64,000 nt of DNA, taken from positions 5,372,001 through 5,436,000 of the forward strand of contig JAUIMM010000885.1 of NCBI GenBank assembly GCA_031769625.1. The letters are read 5' to 3'. Position 1 is the stretch's first letter. Each line of letters starts with the position of its first letter. Origin of the DNA: Taudactylus pleione. Lineage: Eukaryota > Chordata > Amphibia > Anura > Myobatrachidae. Under the pieces are notes generated by a model, which saw only the letters and a program-made list of their open reading frames with translations, searched no databases and was not told where the DNA came from. The position numbers were made by a program, and so were the translations under genes. This document shows, piece by piece, positions 48,541 to 61,301 of this stretch.

Positions 48541-51500
48541 GCCTCGTTACACCAGGAGAGAACAGTAGTATATGTGCCTGGGTTACACCAGGAGAGAACA
48601 GTAGTGTATGTGCCTGGGTTACACCAGTAGAGAACAGTAGTATATGCGCCTGAGTTACACCAGGAAGAGAACAGTAGTATATGTGCCTGGGTTACACCAG
48701 GAGAGAGCAGTAGTATATGTGCCTGAATTACACCAGTAGAGAACAGTAGTGTATGTGCCTGTTACACCTGGAGAGAACAGTAGTATATGTGCCTAGGTTA
48801 CACCAGGAGAGAACAGTAATATATGTGCCTGGGTTACACCAGGAGAGAACAGTAGTGTATGTGCCTGGTTACACCAGGAGAGAACAGTAGTATATGTGCC
48901 TGTGTTACACCAGGAGAGAACAGTAGTTGTATTTGCCAGGGTTACACCAGGAGAGAACAGTAGTATATGCGCCTGGGTTACACCAGGAGAGAACAGTAGT
49001 ATATGCGCCTGGGTTACACCAGGAGAGAACAGTAGTATATGTGCCTGGGTTACACCAGGAGAGAACAGTAGTATATGTGCCTGGGTTACACCAGGAGAGA
49101 ACAGTAGTATATGCACCTGGGTTACACCAGGAGAGAAACAGTAGTATATGCACCTGGGTTACACCAGGAGAGAACAGTAGTATATGTGCCTGGGTTACAC
49201 CAGGAGAGAGCAGTAGTATATGTGACCAGGAGAGGAACCGAGAACAGTAGTGTATGTGCCTGGATTACACCAGGAGAGAACAATAGTACATGTGCCTGGT
49301 TACACCAGGAGAGAACAGTAGTATATGTGCCTGGGTTTACACCAGGAGAGAACAATAGTACATGTGCCTGGGTTACACCAGGAGAGAACAGTAGTATATG
49401 CGCCTGGGTTACACAGGAGAGAACAGTAGTATATGCGCCTGGGTTACACCAGGAGAGAACAGTAATATATGCGCCTGGGTTACACCAGGAGAGAACAGTC
49501 AGTAATATATGCGCCTGGGTTACACCAGAGAGAACAGTAGTATATGCACCTGGGTTACACCAGGAGAGAACAGTAGTATATGTGCCTGGGTTACACCAGG
49601 AGAAAACAGTAATATATGCCCCTGGGTTACACCAGGAGAGAACAGTAATATATGTGCCTGGGTTACACCAGGAGAGAACAGTAGTATATGTGCCTGGGTT
49701 ACACCAGGAGAGAACAGTAATATATGTGCCTGGGTTACACCAGGAGAGAACAGTAGTATATGTGCCTGGGTTACACCAGGAGAGAACAGTAGTATATGTG
49801 CCTGGGTTACACCAGGAGAGAACAGTAAGTGTATGTGCCTGGTTACACCAGGAGAGAACAGTAGTGTATGTGCCTGGTTACACCTGGAGAGAACAGTAGT
49901 ATATGTGCCTGGGTTACACCAGGAGAGAACAGTAGTGTATGTGCCTGATTACACCAGGAGAGAACAGTAATATATGTGCCTGGGTTACACCAGGAGAGAA
50001 CAGTAGTATATGTGCCTGGGTTACAACAAGAGAGAACAGTAGTATATGTGCCTGGGTTACACCAGGAGAGAACAGTAGTGTATGTGCCTGGTTACACCAG
50101 GAGAGAACAGTAGTATATGTGCCTGGGTTACACCAGGAGAGAACAGTAGTGTATGTGCCTTGTTACACCAGGAGAGAACAGTAGTGTATGTGCCTGGATT
50201 ACACCAGGAGAGAACAGTAGGGTATGTGCCAGGGTTACACCAGGAGAGAACAGTAGTATATGCGCCTGGGTTACACCAGGAGAGAACAGTAGTATATGTG
50301 CCTGGGTTACACAAGGAGAGAGCAGTAGTATATGTGCCTGAATTACACCAGGAGAGAACAGTAGTGTATGTGCCTGGGTTACACCAGGAGAGAACAATAG
50401 TACATGTGCCTGGTTTATACCAGGAGAGAACAGTAGTATATGTGCCTGGGTTACACCAGGAGAGAACAATAGTACATGTGCCTGGGTTACACCAGGAGAG
50501 AACAGTAGTATATGTGCCTGGGTTACACCAGGAGAGAACAGTAGTATATGCGCCTGGGTTACACCAGGAGAGAACAGTAGTATATGCGCCTGGGTTACAC
50601 CAGGAGAAAACAGTAATATATGCACCTGGGTTACACCAGGAGAGAACAGTAATATATGCGCCTGGGTTACACCAGGAGAGAACAGTAGTATATGCGCCTG
50701 GGTTACACCAGGAGAGAACAGTAGTATATGTGCCTGGGTTACACCAGGAGAGAACAGTAGTGTATGTGCCTGGTTACACCAGGAGAGAACAGTAGTATAT
50801 GTGCCTGGGTTACACCAGGAGAGAACAGTAGTGTATGTGCCTCGTTACACCAGGAGAGAACAGTAGTATATGTGCCTGGGTTACACCAGGAGAGAACAGT
50901 AGTGTATGTGCCTGGGTTACACCAGTAGAGAACAGTAGTATATGCGCCTGGGTTACACCAGGAGAGAACAGTAGTATATGTGCCTGGGTTACACCAGGAG
51001 AGAGCAGTAGTATATGTGCCTGAATTACACCAGTAGAGAACAGTAGTGTATGTGCCTGGGTTACACCTGGAGAGAACAGTAGTATATGTGCCTAGGTTAC
51101 ACCAGGAGAGAACAGTAATATATGTGCCTGGGTTACACCAGGAGAGAACAGTAGTGTATGTGCCTGGTTACACCAGGAGAGAACAGTAGTATATGTGCCT
51201 GTGTTACACCAGGAGAGAACAGTAGTGTATTTGCCAGGGTTACACCAGGAGAGAACAGTAGTATATGCGCCTGGGTTACACCAGGAGAGAACAGTAGTAT
51301 ATGCGCCTGGGTTACACCAGGAGAGAACAGTAGTATATGTGCCTGGGTTACACCAGGAGAGAACAGTAGTATATGTGCCTGGGTTACACCAGGAGAGAAC
51401 AGTAGTATATGCACCTGGGTTACACCAGGAGAGAACAGTAGTATATGCACCTGGGTTACACCAGGAGAGAACAGTAGTATATGTGCCTGGGTTACACCAG

Positions 51501-53100
51501 GAGAGAGCAGTAGTATATGTGCCTGAATTACACCAGGAGAGAACAGTAGTGTATGTGCCTGGATTACACCAGGAGAGAACAATAGTACATGTGCCTGGGT
51601 TACACCAGGAGAGAACAGTAGTATATGTGCCTGGGTTACACCAGGAGAGAACAATAGTACATGTGCCTGGGTTACACCAGGAGAGAACAGTAGTATATGC
51701 GCCTGGGTTACACCAGGAGAGAACAGTAGTATATGCGCCTGGGTTACACCAGGAGAAAACAGTAATATATGCGCCTGGGTTACACCAGGAGAGAACAGTA
51801 ATATATGCGCCTGGGTTACACCAGGAGAGAACAGTAGTATATGCACCTGGGTTACACCAGGAGAGAACAGTAGTATATGTGCCTGGGTTACACCAGGAGA
51901 AAACAGTAATATATGCCCCTGGGTTACACCAGGAGAGAACAGTAATATATGTGCCTGGGTTACACCAGGAGAGAACAGTAGTATATGTGCCTGGGTTACA
52001 CCAGGAGAGAACAGTAATATATGTGCCTGGGTTACACCAGGAGAGAACAGTAGTATATGTGCCTGGGTTACACCAGGAGAGAACAGTAGTATATGTGCCT
52101 GGGTTACACCAGGAGAGAACAGTAGTGTATGTGCCTGGTTACACCAGGAGAGAACAGTAGTGTATGTGCCTGGTTACACGTGGAGAGAACAGTAGTATAT
52201 GTGCCTGGGTTACACCAGGAGAGAACAGTAGTGTATGTGCCTGATTACACCAGGAGAGAACAGTAATATATGTGCCTGGGTTACACCAGGAGAGAACAGT
52301 AGTATATGTGCCTGGGTTACAACAAGAGAGAACAGTAGTATATGTGCCTGGGTTACACCAGGAGAGAACAGTAGTGTATGTGCCTGGTTACACCAGGAGA
52401 GAACAGTAGTATATGTGCCTGGGTTACACCAGGAGAGAACAGTAGTGTATGTGCCTTGTTACACCAGGAGAGAACAGTAGTGTATGTGCCTGGATTACAC
52501 CAGGAGAGAACAGTAGGGTATGTGCCAGGGTTACACCAGGAGAGAACAGTAGTATATGCGCCTGGGTTACACCAGGAGAGAACAGTAGTATATGTGCCTG
52601 GGTTACACAAGGAGAGAGCAGTAGTATATGTGCCTGAATTACACCAGGAGAGAACAGTAGTGTATGTGCCTGGGTTACACCAGGAGAGAACAATAGTACA
52701 TGTGCCTGGTTTATACCAGGAGAGAACAGTAGTATATGTGCCTGGGTTACACCAGGAGAGAACAATAGTACATGTGCCTGGGTTACACCAGGAGAGAACA
52801 GTAGTATATGTGCCTGGGTTACACCAGGAGAGAACAGTAGTATATGCGCCTGGGTTACACCAGGAGAGAACAGTAGTATATGCGCCTGGGTTACACCAGG
52901 AGAAAACAGTAATATATGCACCTGGGTTACACCAGGAGAGAACAGTAATATATGCGCCTGGGTTACACCAGGAGAGAACAGTAGTATATGCGCCTGGGTT
53001 ACACCAGGAGAGAACAGTAGTATATGTGCCTGGGTTACACCAGGAGAGAACAGTAGTGTATGTGCCTGGTTACACCAGGAGAGAACAGTAGTATATGTGC
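48541..53100. repeat. 2,296-bp tandem duplication
   Basis: 48541-50838 and 50839-53100 are two copies at an offset of about 2,296 bp. Markers are GCCTCGTTACACC (48541 and 50839), GTATTTGCCAGGG, GCCTTGTTACACC (50158 and 52454), GTAGGGTATGTGCC and ACACAAGGAGAGAGC. The first copy carries several single-base indels that the second lacks. Confidence 0.82.
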
Positions 53101-56100
53101 CTGGGTTACACCAGGAGAGAACAGTAGTGTATGTGCCTGGTTTACACCAGGAGAGAACAGTAGTGTATGTGCCTGGGTTACACCAGGAGAGAACAGTAGT
53201 GTATGTGCCTGGTTTACACCAGGAGAGAACAGTAGTATATGTGCCTGGGTTACACCAGGAGAGAACAGTAGTATATGTGCCTGGGTTACACCAGGAGAGA
53301 ACAGTAGTGTATGTGCCTGGGTTACACCAGTAGAGAACAGTAGTGTATGTGCCTGGGTTACACCAGGAGAGAACAGTAGTATATGTGCCTGGGTTACACC
53401 AGGAGAGAACAGTAATATATGTGCCTGGGTTACACCAGGAGAGCACAGTAGTGTATGTGCCTGGTTACACCAGGAGAGAACAGTAGTATATGTGCCTGGG
53501 CTACACCAGGAGAGAACAGTAGTGTATGCGCCTGGGTTACACCGGGAGAGAACAGTAATATATGCGCCTGGGTTACACCGGGAGAGAACAGTAGTATATG
53601 CGCCTGGGTTACACCAGGAGAGAACAGTAGTATATGTGCCTGGGTTACACCAGGAGAGAACAGTAGTATATGTGCCTGGGTTACACCAGGAGAGAACAGT
53701 AATATATGCACATGGGTTACACCAGGAGAGAACAGTAGTATATGCACCTGGGTTACACCAGGAGAGAACAGTAGTGTATGTGCCTGGGTTACACCAGGAG
53801 AGAACAATAGTACATGTGCCTGGGTTACACCAGGAGAGAACAGTAGTACATGTGCCTGGGTTACACCAGGAGAGAACAATAGTACATGTGCCTGGGTTAC
53901 ACCAGGAGAGAACAGTAGTATATGTGCCTGGGTTACACCAGGAGAGAACAGTACTATATGCACCTGGATTACACCAGGAGAGAACAGTAGTATATGTGCC
54001 TGGGTTACACCAGGAGAAAACAGTAATATATGTGCCTGGGTTACACCAGGAGAGAACAGTAGTATATGCACCTGGGTTACACCAGGAGAGAACAGTAGTA
54101 TATGTGCCTGGGTTACACCAGGAGAAAACAGTAATATATGCCCCTGGGTTACACCAGGAGAGAACAGTAATATATGTGCCTGGGTTACATCAGGAGAGAA
54201 CTGTAGTATATGTGCCTGGGTTACACCAGGAGAGAACAGTAATATATGTGCCTGGGTTACACCAGGAGAGAACAGTAATATATGTGCCTGGGTTACACCT
54301 GGAGAGAACAGTAGTATATGTGCCTGGGTTACACCAGGAGAGAACAGTAGTGTATGTGCCTGGTTACACCAGGAGAGAACAGTAGTATATGTGCCTGGGT
54401 TACACCAGGAGAGAACAGTAGTGTATGTGCCTGGTTACACCAGGAGAGAACAGTAGTATATGTGCCTGGGTTACACCAGGAGAGAACAGTAGTGTATGTG
54501 CCTGATTACACCAGGAGAGAACAGTAATATATGTGCCTGGGTTACAACAAGAGAGAACAGAAGTATATGTGCCTGGGTTACACCAGGAGAGAACAGTAGT
54601 GTATGTGCCTGGTTACACCAGGAGAGAACAGTAGTATATGTGCCTGGGTTACACAAGGAGAGAACAGTAATATATGTGCCTGGGTTACACCAGGAGAGAA
54701 CAGTAGTATATGTGCCTGGGTTACACCAGGAGAGAACAGTAGTATATGTACCTGGTTACACCAGGAGAGAACAGTAGTATATGTGCCTGGGTTACACCAG
54801 GAGAGAACAGTAGTGTATGTGCCTGGTTACACTAGGAGAGAACAGTAGTATATGTGCCTGGGTTACACCAGGAGAGAACAGTAGTGTATGTGCCTAATTA
54901 CACCAGGAGAGAACAGTAGTATATGTGCCTGGGTTACACCAAGAGAGAACAGTAATATATGTGCCTGGGTTACAACAAGAGACAACAGTAGTTAATGTGC
55001 CTGGGTTACACCAGAAGAGAACAGTAGTGTATGTGCCTGGTTACACCAGGAGAGAACAGTAGTATATGTGCCTGGGTTACACCAGGAGAGAACAGTAGTG
55101 TATGTGCCTGGTTACACCAGGAGAGAACAGTAGTGTATATGCCTGGGTTACACCAGTAGAGAACAGTAGTGTATGTGCCTGGGTTACACCAGGAGAGAAC
55201 AGTAGTATATGTGCCTGGGTTACACCAGGAGAGAACAGTAATATATGTGCCTGGGTTACAACAGGAGAGAACAGTAGTATATGTGCCTGGGTTACACCAG
55301 GAGAGAACAGTAGTATATGTGCCTGGTTACACCAGGAGAGAACAGTAGTATATGTGCCTGGGTTACTCCAGGAGAGAACAGTAGTGTATGTGCCTGGGTT
55401 ACACCAGGAGAGAACAGTAGTATATGTGCCTGGGTTACACCAGGAGAGAATAGTTGTATATGCACCTGGGTTACACCAGGAGAGAACAGTAGTATATGTG
55501 CCTGGGTTACACCAGGAGAGAACAGTAGTATATGCGCCTGGGTTACACCAGGAGAGAACAGTAGTATATGCACTTGGGTTACACCAGGAGAGAACAGTAG
55601 TATATGCACCTGGGTTACACCAGGAGAGAACAGTAGTATATGTGCCTGGGTTACACCAGGAGAGAGCAGTAGTATATGTGCCTGAATTACACCAGGAGAG
55701 AACAATAGTACATGTGCCTGGGTTACACCAGGAGAGAACAGTAGTATATGTGCCTGGGTTACACCAGGAGAGAACAATAGTACATGTGCCTGGGTTACAC
55801 CAGGAGAGAACAGTAGTATATGTGCCTGGGTTACACCAGGAGAGAACAGTAGTATATGCACCTGGGTTACACCAGGAGAGAACAGTAGTATATGTGCCTG
55901 GGTTACACCAGGAGAAAACAGTAATATATGCGCCTGGGTTACACCAGGAGAGAACAGTAATATATGTGCCTGGGTTACACCAGGAGAGAACAGTAGTATA
56001 TGCACCTGGGTTACACCAGGAGAGAACAGTAGTATATGTGCCTGGGTTACACCAGGAGAAAACAGTAATATATGCCCCTGGGTTACACCAGGAGAGAACA

Positions 56101-57762
56101 GTAATATATGTGCCTGGGTTACACCAGGAGAGAACAGTAGTATATGTGCCTGGGTTACACCAGGAGAGGACAGTAAAATATGTGCCTGGGTTACACCAGG
56201 AGAGAACTGTAGTATAAGTGCCTGGGTTACACCAGGAGAGAACAGTAGTATATGTGCCTGGGTTACACCAGGAGAGAACAGTAGTATATGTGCCTGGGTT
56301 ACACCAGGAGAGAACAGTAGTATATGTGCCTGGGTTACACCAGGAGAGAACAGTAATATATGTGCCTGGGTTACACCAGGAGAGAACAGTAGTATATGTG
56401 CCTGGGTTACACCAGGAGAGAACAGTAGTGTATGTGCTGGTTACACCTGGAGAGAACAGTAGTATATGTGCCTGGGTTACACCAGGAGAGAACAGTAGTG
56501 TATGTGCCTGGTTACACCAGGTGAGAACAGTAGTATATGTGCCTGGGTTACACCAGGAGAGAACAGTAGTGTATGTGCCTGATTACCCCAGGATGGAACA
56601 GTAATATATGTGCCTGGGTTACACCAGGAGATAACAGTAGTATATGTGCCTGGGTTACACCAGGAGAGAACAGTAATATATGTGCCTGGGTTACACCAGG
56701 AGATAACAGTAGTATATGTGCCTGGGTTACACCAGGAGAGAACAGTAATATATGCACATGGGTTACACCAGGAGAGAACAGTAGTATATGTGCCTGGGTT
56801 ACACCAGGAGAGAACAGTAGTGTATGTGTCTGGGTTACACCAGGAGATAACAGTAGTATATGTGCCTGGGTTGCACCAGGAGAGAACAGTAATATATGCA
56901 CATGGGTTACACCAGGAAAGAACAGTAGTATATGTGCCTGGGTTACACCAGGAGAGAACAGTAGTGTATGTGCCTGGTTACACCAGGAGAGAACAGTAGT
57001 ATATGTGCCTGGGTTACACCAGGAGAGAACAGTAGTGTATGTGCCTGGGTTACACCAGGAGAGAACAGTAGTGTATGTGCCTGGGTTACACCAGGAGAGA
57101 ACAGTAGTGTATTTGCCTGGGTTACACCAGGAGAGAACAGTAGTGTATGTGCCTGGGTTACACCAGGAGAGAACAGTAGTGTATGTGCCTGGGTTACACC
57201 AGGAGAGAACAGTAGTGTATGTGCCTGGGTTACACCAGGAGATAACAGTAGTATATGTGCCTGGGTTACACCAGGAGAGAACAGTAATATATGCACATGG
57301 GTTACACCAGGAAAGAACAGTAGTATATGTGCCTGGGTTACACCAGGAGAGAACAGTAGTGTATGTGCCTGGTTACACCAGGAGAGAACAGTAGTATATG
57401 TGCCTGGGTTACACCAGGAGAGAACAGTAGTGTATGTGCCTGGTTACACCAGGAGAGAACAGTAGTATATGTGCCTGGGTTACACCAGGAGAGAACAGTA
57501 GTGTATGTGCCTGGGTTACACCAGGAGAGAACAGTAGTGTATGTGCCTGGGTTACACCAGGAGAGAACAGTAGTATATGTGCCTGGGTTACAGCAGGAGA
57601 GAACAGTAGTATATGTGCCTGGGTTACACCAGGAGAGAACAGTAGTATATGTGCCTGGATTACACCAGGAGAGAACAGTAGTGTATGTGCCTGGGTTACA
57701 CCAGGAGAGAACAGTAGTATAAGAAGGTTTATTTGTATTTTATTATTAATAGTCATCCTATG

Positions 57763-58334
57763 GTTAAGCAATCGGGAAGCCGACTGCCTAAATACCGGCA
57801 GCTGGCTTCCCGACTGTCTTATCCTGGCATGGGTGAAATGCCGGGCGTCTAGATGTAGACGCCCGCATTTCCCCGACACCGGGAGACCGGCTCCCGGCAT
57901 CACGATCGTAGTGATGCCGGGCGCTACGAGCGGACTGCCGCGAGGATGGAGGGTTAGTTTAGGGCTCCCGGGGGGGACTTAGGGTTAGGCTCCCCCCGGT
58001 AGGGTTAGGGCTAGGCTAGGTGGAGGGAGGGTTAGGGTTAGGCACCCCCGGGGGGGACTTAGGGTTAGGCACCGCCCCGGGGGACTTAGGTTTTGGCAGT
58101 GGGGAAGGGGGTGGTTAGGGTTAGGCACTTAGAGGGGAGATTAGGGTTAGGCACTTGGGGGGGAAGTGAGGGTTAGGCACCCCTAAGGAGGGTTAGGGTT
58201 AGGGGGGTTAGGTAAGGTTAGCAGATACTTACCTAGCCACGATTGGGATTTCCAGCGCCGTCGGGCTTCCGCTGCTTCGCACTCTGCTCCTGTCGGGCTG
58301 CCGCTGACGAAATCAAACCCATCATACCCATTCC
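57763..58334 (+). mobile_element. MITE with telomere-like tract, copy 3
   Basis: 572 bp; target duplication ATCCTATG (57755-57762 and 58335-58342). The left end is GTTAAGCAATCGGGAAGCC; the right end is CATACCCATTCC. The left part has strong inverted repeats: GGGCGTCTAGATGTAGACGCCC (57842-57864) with outer AAATGCC/GCATTT. The middle (57950-58215) is a degenerate GGTTAGGG tract. On the minus strand, CTAGGTAAGTATCTGC (about 58221-58236) precedes the tract. Same family as 11957-12491 and 18962-20633. Confidence 0.87.
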
Positions 58335-58437
58335 ATCCTATGTTATCCAATGTATTATTGTACTATTGTTGTGTTATCACTGTGTGATATAATAAAAAAA
58401 GATAATAATACTACTAGTAATAAAACTACTACTACTG

Positions 58438-58484
58438 TTATTAATAATAATAACAATAATAATAATAACAATAATAATAATAAC

Positions 58485-58576
<92 letters not shown>

Positions 58577-58606
58577 TAATAACAATAATAATAATAATAA
58601 TAATAA
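58438..58606. repeat. (AAT)n microsatellite with AAC interruptions
   Basis: About 170 bp of ATA/AAT triplets with occasional AACAAT. It creates poly-Asn, poly-Leu, poly-Ile and Tyr frames of 80-114 codons that are not genes. Confidence 0.97.
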
Positions 58607-59386
58607 GCACAAGACAACCTGTCAAAGTCCAATGCTAACAGAATTCTCTGCTTCCTCTCTTTACAGTGACCAATCAGATCTCTCAACAACATGACATTTC
58701 TGTATCTATATTTCTCCTTTCAGGTGTCGCTCACTTCTCACCCTCATTTACCCAATTGTATAGTCACCCTCCTCATTCTATTCTACATCATCTTCACATA
58801 CATACTGTATTATATCTCACATTCAATAAAGTCATCAGCCCCCAGTTTAATCTCCTTTCTTCTATAGTAACTGACTAGCTACATTCTGCCATCCTCATAT
58901 AGAGATGTGAACACTTCACATCACTACCCACAATCTCCCAGAGCACACTACAGCATCGGCAGGTAATCGTGATCCTTCCCAGGCCTCCTCTGTACTCATC
59001 ACTGCTCATTTCACTTAATCCTCAGCCACTTCACCTCCCCACACTGATCCCTCATCTCCATCCACTTTCTCACCATTTGATTCCAATGCTACATTTTCGC
59101 CATCGCAGATTTTCCTTCTTCTGCAAATCGCCATGACAATGCTCAGTCACTACCATCCTCACCTGTACCATTCAGGACCACGGTCAGCTCCTCTCTCCTC
59201 TCTGACATTTATTCTTCCTATATTATATCCACTTTTAATGTATATATAGAAACACTCAACCCTTCTGCTTACAACTATTATTTCTCCTTGTACAGTACAA
59301 CCACAATCTCATCCCTCACAGTAATTCAGCACTGTATTAACCCTTTCATATCATTCTTTTTCTGGCAGCCAGCCTGTACCAACTCC
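58607..59386. other. Pyrimidine-rich spacer, nothing recognised
   Basis: CT-rich on the plus strand with no element termini that I can support and no meaningful open frame. It may be an old repeat of unknown type. Confidence 0.4.
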
Positions 59387-59784
59387 CAGGGGCGCCGAGA
59401 GGGGGGGGGGGAGCGGGTACAATTTACCAGGGCCCGGGCTTCCAGAGGGGCCCGGCGGGGGCCCGGGTCCGGTGCCGCCCCCCCCTCCCTCCTCACTATC
59501 TCCCAGCACACAGCGTGTGCTGAGATGCAGTGGGAGATTGCTGTGGCTGCTTAGCAGCCGCGAGCAATCTCCTATGCCTGAGGGGGGGAGCGAACACACT
59601 GATCGCGCCCCCCCTGGCTTTGCGCCGGGCTGAGGGGCTCACAGCGCCCCCCTCCACGGCGTGCAGCGGCGCTGCAAATGTATACTTTTTTTTACTTTTT
59701 TATTTGAGGGGGCGTGGCCATGCCTCCCGCGATTAGGCCATGCCCCCTCTTTACCGGGGCCCCGCAGCACTCTCAACGGCCCTG
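59387..59784 (+). mobile_element. hAT-like MITE with CAGGGGCGCC terminus, copy 2
   Basis: 398 bp with a perfect target duplication, CCAACTCC (59379-59386 and 59785-59792). The left end is CAGGGGCGCCGAGAGGGG; the right end, inward, is CAGGGCCGTTGAGAGTG. The interior has the inverted repeat GGAGATTGCTGTGGCTGCTT/AGCAGCCGCGAGCAATCTCC (about 59542-59572). Inverted copy of 10615-10957. Confidence 0.9.
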
Positions 59785-59845
59785 CCAACTCCTTCCTAAT
59801 GACACATGTATCCTCTCCTTAATGTCATTCCTCCATTGGAATATT

Positions 59846-60442
59846 GGGCCAGATTCAGAGCCGGATGCTATTTGCGCTCGCTCGTTCAGAAAAAGGGGCC
59901 GCTATTTAAATTGAGCGCTCGCTCTTTGCCGTCTGTTGACGCCTCTATGTCTGAGCGAGCGAATGAAACATGCGCTCGCTATTTTGTAAAGACGCCCCTT
60001 TTCCGTTCGCATCATACGTCATCTCCGCTATTTATTAGATTAATCGAGTACATCGAAAGGCATCTGAACTGCTCGCAGTGCTTGTGGTTGGATTTTCCTA
60101 CCGCAATCATGCGAACAGTTCAGGCTAAGAAGCAACCAAGTGACGTGGTCGATGACGCTGCTTTGTTAACTATGCACACCCTTAAAATGCCCGTTTTGAC
60201 CGTTTGGCACGCCTGCGTTCAGATCTCCACTCCCCGTTTTCAAGCACCTTCCCCTGTTACCACCCACAAATGCCTCATTCTGTCACTCAAATTAGCAGGC
60301 ATTCGCTATTTTGCGAGCGCTCGATTTCCGACCACAATGACTGGATGGCGCATGCGCATTACAACCCATACGCATGCGCAGTTGTGCGAACATCGCTCGG
60401 AGCGAATGAGCGCCCGCTTACGAGCGGCTCTGAATCAGGCCC
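59846..60442. mobile_element. MITE with GGGCCAGATTCAGAGCCG terminus
   Basis: 597 bp; the left end GGGCCAGATTCAGAGCCG is matched by CGGCTCTGAATCAGGCCC at the right (17 of 18 bases pair). It is flanked by ATATT on both sides, a possible 5-bp duplication. The termini are close to those of the hairpin-chain element, but the interior is AT-richer with fewer hairpins. Two GCGCATGCGC-type palindromes lie near 60347 and 60370 and GAGCG-rich subterminal motifs near both ends. The 309-codon open frame across it has no motif and runs past the element. Confidence 0.82.
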
Positions 60443-60830
60443 ATATTGTTCACTTGTTTATTTTCTTCCTCCCCTACCTTTGGTGCATTGCGCTGAGATG
60501 GACGCAGTGTCTATGTTGGACGCAAGCGGCGAGTTTTTCAGTCCACGCATGCGTCTTAGGCCAGTATTCAATTAGCTGTGAAAAGTATGAGACTTTTTGC
60601 CTGTTGTACTTTCCGCCACATTCGTCTGTTTGGGACGTGAATTTGAATCATGCACTTCCCCGCATTTCACCCTATTCAATTACAGAACAGGCGAAAACGC
60701 AAATAGGCGAATGCATAACAGGTGGAAAGTACTGAATAGATTGGGGGAATCAGTCTGTACCTCAAAATGAGATGCCCTGACACTGGTAATCATTTCAGAT
60801 GTGTACTATTAGCCCTAATAAACGTACTTT
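60443..60830. other. Spacer with possible old repeat
   Basis: Contains GGCCAGTATTCAATTAG (about 60558) and ACTGAATAG (about 60733), which may be diverged ends of another MITE, but support is weak. No gene. Confidence 0.35.
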
Positions 60831-61301
60831 GGGCCCCATTTACAAACGAAATATAACCCCTTTAGCGCTCGCTAAAGGGGTTACACCATCTTCCTGTATT
60901 TGGTAAACAGCGGTAATCTTAGATTACCGCTGTTTGTATAGCATCGCTCTCGCCATCTAAAAGATGGCGAGAGCAATGCGGGCCCCATTGCTGGCAATGG
61001 ATACCCGGCGGTGCCTTTCCGGCTTCAACGAAGCCTTCCAGGCACTGCCGGGTCTCCCTGTCATGCACATGCGCAGACGGACCGTCGCGCAAGCGCATGA
61101 CCCTGGAGCCCCGTCGCTGGCAGCGTTAGGCTGTCAGCAGCCCAGCAGAGGACCTCGTTGAGGATGAGGATTCCGCTGGACTTCGCGGGACCTTGCCGGA
61201 GGGGTAAGTATTACTAAATACCAGTGGAATTTTCGTTTGTATCACAGAGATACTAAACGAAAATTCCCGCTGGTATTTCCCTTCGTTTGTAAATGGGGCC
61301 C
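60831..61301. mobile_element. Harbinger-like MITE with 20-bp perfect termini and internal hairpins
   Basis: 471 bp. The termini GGGCCCCATTTACAAACGAA and TTCGTTTGTAAATGGGGCCC are perfect 20-bp inverted repeats, flanked by TTT on both sides. The left half is a chain of hairpins: AACCCCTTTAGCG with CGCTAAAGGGGTT, AACAGCGGTAATC with GATTACCGCTGTT, and GCTCTCGCCATCT with AGATGGCGAGAGC. The right half holds GGGGTAAGTATTAC at 61201, and a subterminal repeat in which AATACCAG...GGAATTTTCGTTTGT pairs with ACGAAAATTCCCGCTGGTATT. No coding frame. Confidence 0.9.

Larger units (their letters stand above)
33460..57723. repeat. 36-bp minisatellite, second segment
   Basis: Continuation of the 36/35-bp array for 24.3 kb, about 680 units. 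Composition is the same as the first segment, and it resumes in the very unit that the hAT element split. It contains several nested segmental duplications, listed separately. Near 48660-49520 indels are unusually frequent: extra bases in AGGAAGAGAAC, GTTGTATTTGCC and GAGAAACAG, and a rearranged unit at 49215-49245. The array ends abruptly at about 57723 in AT-rich sequence 40 bp before another element. Confidence 0.98.

Noticed and set aside
23429..57723. Long open frames of 60-441 codons repeating VYVPGLHQERTV, SSICAWVTPGEN or minus-strand FSPGVTQAHILL
   Set aside because: The unit is 36 bp, so stop-free frames persist automatically; 35-bp units shift the frame. No start context, domain, or frame conservation supports protein coding.
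23429..57723. CRISPR-like regular repeat
   Set aside because: Units are directly adjacent with no unique spacers, and the context is eukaryotic.
23429..57723. AGAACA in each unit as an array of steroid-receptor half-sites
   Set aside because: A 6-bp half-site without the palindromic partner has no specificity; its repetition follows from the repeat unit alone.
57950..58215. Telomere or chromosome-fusion site
   Set aside because: The GGTTAGGG-like tract is degenerate, short and bounded by element termini and an 8-bp target duplication.
58350..58694. Poly-Asn, poly-Leu and poly-Ile open frames
   Set aside because: Produced by the AAT microsatellite in all frames.
59806..60735. 309-codon plus-strand open frame
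   Set aside because: It starts upstream of a MITE with clear inverted termini (59846-60442) and runs beyond it. No motif or codon bias is seen.
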